A stretch of 8,093 nt of DNA from Planctomycetales bacterium. GTDB lineage: Bacteria; Planctomycetota; Planctomycetia; Pirellulales; Thermoguttaceae. Below, piece after piece: positions 5,769 to 8,093 of this stretch. Within the stretch, counting starts at the first letter, position 1. Each line of letters opens with the position of its first letter. Where the stretch lies: positions 1-8,093 of the forward strand of contig SKZG01000130.1 in NCBI GenBank assembly GCA_007127495.1. Direction: 5' to 3'. The position numbers were made by a program, and so were the translations under genes. The notes beneath the pieces are model-generated. The model made no database searches and had not been told where the DNA came from. It saw nothing but the letters and a program-made list of their open reading frames with translations.

Positions 5769-7807
5769 TATTCGTGATCGTGCAGCGGCGGCGCGGGGCG
5801 GGTGCCGTCAGGACTTCGGCTTGGCCCGCCGGAGGGTGCCCCGGGCGGAAACGGTCGGACGACGTCGCCGCAGCGGAGCATGGCGTGGCCGAAATATGGG
5901 TTGGCAATCGTCTCGCCCGCCTGCAGCCACGAGGCGCCCCGGTTGCCAAACGCCATGGGGCAATGGGCTTCATAAAGCGGTTGCTCGCGGGGGTGGCCGA
6001 AGGTTTGCGCCATGTCGAGCATGGCCTCGGCCAAAGGCTCGAACTGGGTGCGCATCGGCCCGATCGCCTCCAGGTCGGCGCCGGCCGCCAGCAGCGCCGC
6101 CAATTCCTTCCGGACGGCCGACCAGGTTTCGTCCAGCCGCCGGTCGACGGCGCTCTCGGGAAGTTCGTCCATCGTGGCTTGTAACGCCTGCCAATGTTCC
6201 TGCGCATCGTCGGCGCGGTCGTCGGCCAGCGCCACTTGCAGTTCCAGGTAGTGGTCGTACAGCGGCGCAAGCTGCTGCCGGAAGTCGTCCGGCACCACCA
6301 GCGGCACGTCGGCCTCGATGCTCATCATGCTCGGCTTGGCCTGGATTTGCAGGGCGCTGTCGATTTTGAAGTTGCCGCGGGTGACGACCAGTTCGCCTTC
6401 CTCCAGGCCGTGCCGCACCAGGTAGTAGCCGCCCGCCCGCGGACCGAGCACCACCTCGCGGCCCTCGAACACCAGTTCATGCTCGACGGGCAGCCGCACA
6501 TACACCACCGCCCGCTGCCCGGTCACCAGCGGCGCCGTGGCGGGAATGACCAGGGGAGCTTCCTCCGGCTTTTCGGGCGCGATGAAGCCGAGTTCCTCGG
6601 CCGGCACGAGGTCCATGCCGCAAATGTCGCACTGGCCGGGGCCGTCCTTGACAATTTCCGGATGCATGGGCGAAATCCACTTGCCGGCCAACGACGCGTC
6701 GAACACCTTGCCTCCTTTGGCAAGACGGCTGCGGGCCAGCGCGCGGACAAACATGCCGGGCTTGAGTTTCCTTTCGGGATTGGGCACGTTCACGCGCACC
6801 CGCACTGTGCGCGTTTTCTCCTTGAGTACCGGATCAATGAAGGCGACCCGTCCATGAAACACCTCGCCGGGGAAGCTTTCCGTGGTGAACTCGACTTCCT
6901 GCCCGAACCGCAGCCACGGCACGTCGCTCTCGTAGGCGTCCATGAACACCCAGACCTGCGAAAGGTCGGCGATAGTGTAGATGTTTGTACCGGTCTCGAC
7001 GTACATCCCTTCCGTGGCGTGCCGCTCGACCACGACACCGCCGATGGGGGCGTAGATGGTCAGGTGGTCCGACGGGGTCCCGCGCTCCTTGATCGCCTCG
7101 ATCTGGTGCTCGAGCACCCCCAGCAGCCGCAGCTTCTCCTCGGCCAGTTGCACCGACCGCGCTCGCAATCCGGGTCCGGTTGCCCCGCCGTCCCGTTCGG
7201 CGGCGCGGTGGGCCAGCAGCAATTCCTGCTGCGCGACGATCAGTTCCGGGCTGTAGATTTTTACCAGGTGGTCCCCCTCCCGCACTGTCACACCCGTATA
7301 ATCGACAAAGAGGCGATCGAGCCGGCCGGGCACCCGGGCGGTGATGTTGGCCAGCCGCGTTTCGTCGTAGTCGACCTTGCCGACCATGCGTACGGGCTTG
7401 GTCACGAACTGCCGGCGGACCGGCGTCACTTGAATGTCGGCCAGGGCTATGGCCCCTTCCGTCATCCGCAGTTGCCGTGGCCCGAGCCCGGCGCCGTCGT
7501 CTTCCATGGGAATCAGGTCCATGTAGCAGATGGGGCATTGGCCCGGCTCGGGCATCTGAACCTGGGGGTGCATCGAGCAGGTCCAGGTGATGTTGGCGTC
7601 CGGCGGAGCGTCGGCGACAGCCGCGGGGTCTCTCTCAGGTGTGCGGCTTGCCATCCAATATCCGAGAAGGCCCCCGGCGGCGAGCACGACGGCCGCCCCC
7701 ACCACGATCGCGAGCATCGCGCGCACCCTGGGCCGCTGCAAGAAACGAAACCGTCGTTTCGGCTTCGCTGCTTCTGGGCTTTCTGGCGGTGTCGGGGGGG
7801 CGGTCAT
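5768..7807 (-). CDS. cusB: CusB-type efflux RND transporter periplasmic adaptor with two heavy-metal-binding modules and a DUF3347-like C-terminus
   Basis: A 679-aa membrane-fusion protein that would link an inner-membrane CusA-type RND pump to an outer-membrane channel to export Cu+/Ag+ or similar metals. Order of parts: a Pro-rich basic N-tail; a membrane anchor (about 29-51); a heavy-metal-binding module (74-101; Cys77, His80, Cys91, Cys94, Met96); a lipoyl/hairpin core (about 157-287) with VPGRLDRL and APIGGVVV; a beta-barrel (about 288-360); a second metal module (376-403; Met381, His382, Cys393, Cys396, Met398); a membrane-proximal part (about 405-495); and a DUF3347-like domain (about 508-648) with CPMAF, NPYFG and MLRCG. 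The second module has Ser379 where the first has Cys77. Most CusB proteins are about 400 aa, so this is a long version. The ATG at 7807 has only a weak AGGT (7814-7817). No cusA or cusC is in the window; they could lie to the right. Confidence 0.92.
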   Translation of the reverse strand: MTAPPTPPESPEAAKPKRRFRFLQRPRVRAMLAIVVGAAVVLAAGGLLGYWMASRTPERDPAAVADAPPDANITWTCSMHPQVQMPEPGQCPICYMDLIPMEDDGAGLGPRQLRMTEGAIALADIQVTPVRRQFVTKPVRMVGKVDYDETRLANITARVPGRLDRLFVDYTGVTVREGDHLVKIYSPELIVAQQELLLAHRAAERDGGATGPGLRARSVQLAEEKLRLLGVLEHQIEAIKERGTPSDHLTIYAPIGGVVVERHATEGMYVETGTNIYTIADLSQVWVFMDAYESDVPWLRFGQEVEFTTESFPGEVFHGRVAFIDPVLKEKTRTVRVRVNVPNPERKLKPGMFVRALARSRLAKGGKVFDASLAGKWISPMHPEIVKDGPGQCDICGMDLVPAEELGFIAPEKPEEAPLVIPATAPLVTGQRAVVYVRLPVEHELVFEGREVVLGPRAGGYYLVRHGLEEGELVVTRGNFKIDSALQIQAKPSMMSIEADVPLVVPDDFRQQLAPLYDHYLELQVALADDRADDAQEHWQALQATMDELPESAVDRRLDETWSAVRKELAALLAAGADLEAIGPMRTQFEPLAEAMLDMAQTFGHPREQPLYEAHCPMAFGNRGASWLQAGETIANPYFGHAMLRCGDVVRPFPPGAPSGGPSRSPDGTRPAPPLHDHE

Positions 7808-7870
7808 TCGGTTACCTGCTCTTGCTGCCTACTCAATTGTTCGCTCTGGGAGCGCGCGAGGCAAGTTTTT

Positions 7871-7897
7871 TGGAGTGCGGCGGCTTGACGCCGCTTT
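7871..7897 (+). repeat. REP-like palindrome, copy 1
   Basis: A 27-bp unit starting TGGAGTGCGGCGGC and ending GACGCCGCTTT, with arms GCGGCG/CGCCGC that can form a hairpin. It is followed by T-rich sequence (7895-7912) that could act as a terminator for plus-strand transcription. Confidence 0.85.
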
Positions 7898-7939
7898 CTG
7901 TCTTTTTTCTTTTGCGGCAGCTTTGGCTTTCTTGGAATC

Positions 7940-7966
7940 GCGCCGCGGCCGGCTTGACGCCGCTTT
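7940..7966 (+). repeat. REP-like palindrome, copy 2 (degenerate)
   Basis: The 3' half GGCTTGACGCCGCTTT (7951-7966) is identical to copy 1, while the 5' half has diverged to CGCCGCGGCC. Confidence 0.6.
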
Positions 7967-8012
7967 GTCCGGTATGGTAGCGTTGGCTGTTGTGAAAGGG
8001 CGCAGCCCGGCT

Positions 8013-8029
8013 GCGCGGGAAAGCAAAGG
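8013..8029. repeat. Short perfect hairpin GCGCAGC-CCG-GCTGCGC
   Basis: A 7-bp perfect inverted repeat with a 3-nt loop lies between REP copies 2 and 3. It is unrelated in sequence to the REP unit, and no U-run follows. The coordinates may be off by one or two bases. Confidence 0.55.
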
Positions 8030-8036
8030 CATAGCC

Positions 8037-8063
8037 AAAGCGGCGTCACGCCGCCGCACTCCA
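8037..8063 (-). repeat. REP-like palindrome, copy 3 (inverted)
   Basis: On the minus strand this unit matches copy 1 at 26 of 27 positions (the loop has GTGA in place of TTGA). With copy 1 it makes a long inverted repeat of about 190 bp upstream of cusB. Confidence 0.85.
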
Positions 8064-8071
8064 AAGGGTTG

Positions 8072-8093
8072 AAAGCGGCGTCGAGCCGCCGCA
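8072..8093 (-). repeat. REP-like palindrome, copy 4 (cut by the window edge)
   Basis: The visible 22 bases on the minus strand match copy 1 except for one loop base (CTCGAC in place of CTTGAC). It is in the same orientation as copy 3, 8 bp away, and its outer end is beyond the window. Confidence 0.75.

Noticed and set aside
6194..7888. Long plus-strand open frame opposite cusB
   Set aside because: Antisense shadow; the CusB reading has clear metal-binding and adaptor motifs, this frame has none.
7804..8064. 86-codon minus-strand frame whose stop overlaps the cusB start (ATGA)
   Set aside because: It begins inside REP copy 3 and runs through copies 2 and 1; composition is Lys/Arg/Gln-rich and low in complexity. 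Translational coupling is likely coincidental.
7871..8093. CRISPR array
   Set aside because: Repeats are in both orientations, with unequal spacing and strong internal palindromes.

Overview
The window is GC-rich and all five supportable protein genes lie on the minus strand, so they are transcribed from right to left. A planctomycete (Planctomycetota, Pirellulales-like) is the best guess. The grounds are the gene types (a TadG-like protein with a von Willebrand domain, a CusB adaptor with two metal-binding modules and a DUF3347-like tail, a TrpB2) and the many short GC-rich palindromic elements in the gaps. This placement is inference and no marker gene is present.

Layout in transcription order. 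(1) 8093-7808: four copies, two in each orientation, of a REP-like palindrome upstream of cusB. (2) 7807-5768: CusB-type periplasmic adaptor of a heavy-metal RND efflux pump. (3) 5768-5656: a 113-bp MITE-like element with 11-bp terminal inverted repeats, sitting exactly on the cusB stop codon. (4) 5557-5529: a plausible promoter with an overlapping AT-rich palindrome, then 5473-4115, a stand-alone TrpB2. (5) 4114-3646: a 469-nt gap with a structured leader and a strong match to a class I cyclic-di-GMP (GEMM) riboswitch. (6) 3645-3466: a 59-aa Flp pilin. (7) 3402-3359: an intrinsic terminator just upstream of (8) 3344-2349, a membrane-anchored PilZ protein. (9) 2336-2224: a highly structured palindromic element. 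(10) 2194-65: a TadG-like protein with an N-terminal membrane segment and a vWA domain split by a large insertion with a polyglycine run. No gene is confidently seen in 1-64.

The central point is the 3.9-kb right-to-left unit from the riboswitch to TadG. The Flp pilin mRNA appears to carry a c-di-GMP aptamer. The next gene encodes a PilZ protein with both canonical c-di-GMP-binding motifs. A terminator between the two should allow much more pilin than PilZ/TadG to be made. Together this looks like a surface-attachment (Flp/Tad pilus) locus that reads c-di-GMP at both the RNA and the protein level. The usual assembly genes (prepilin peptidase, secretin, ATPase, TadB/C) are not in this window, so the apparatus must be encoded elsewhere if it is complete.
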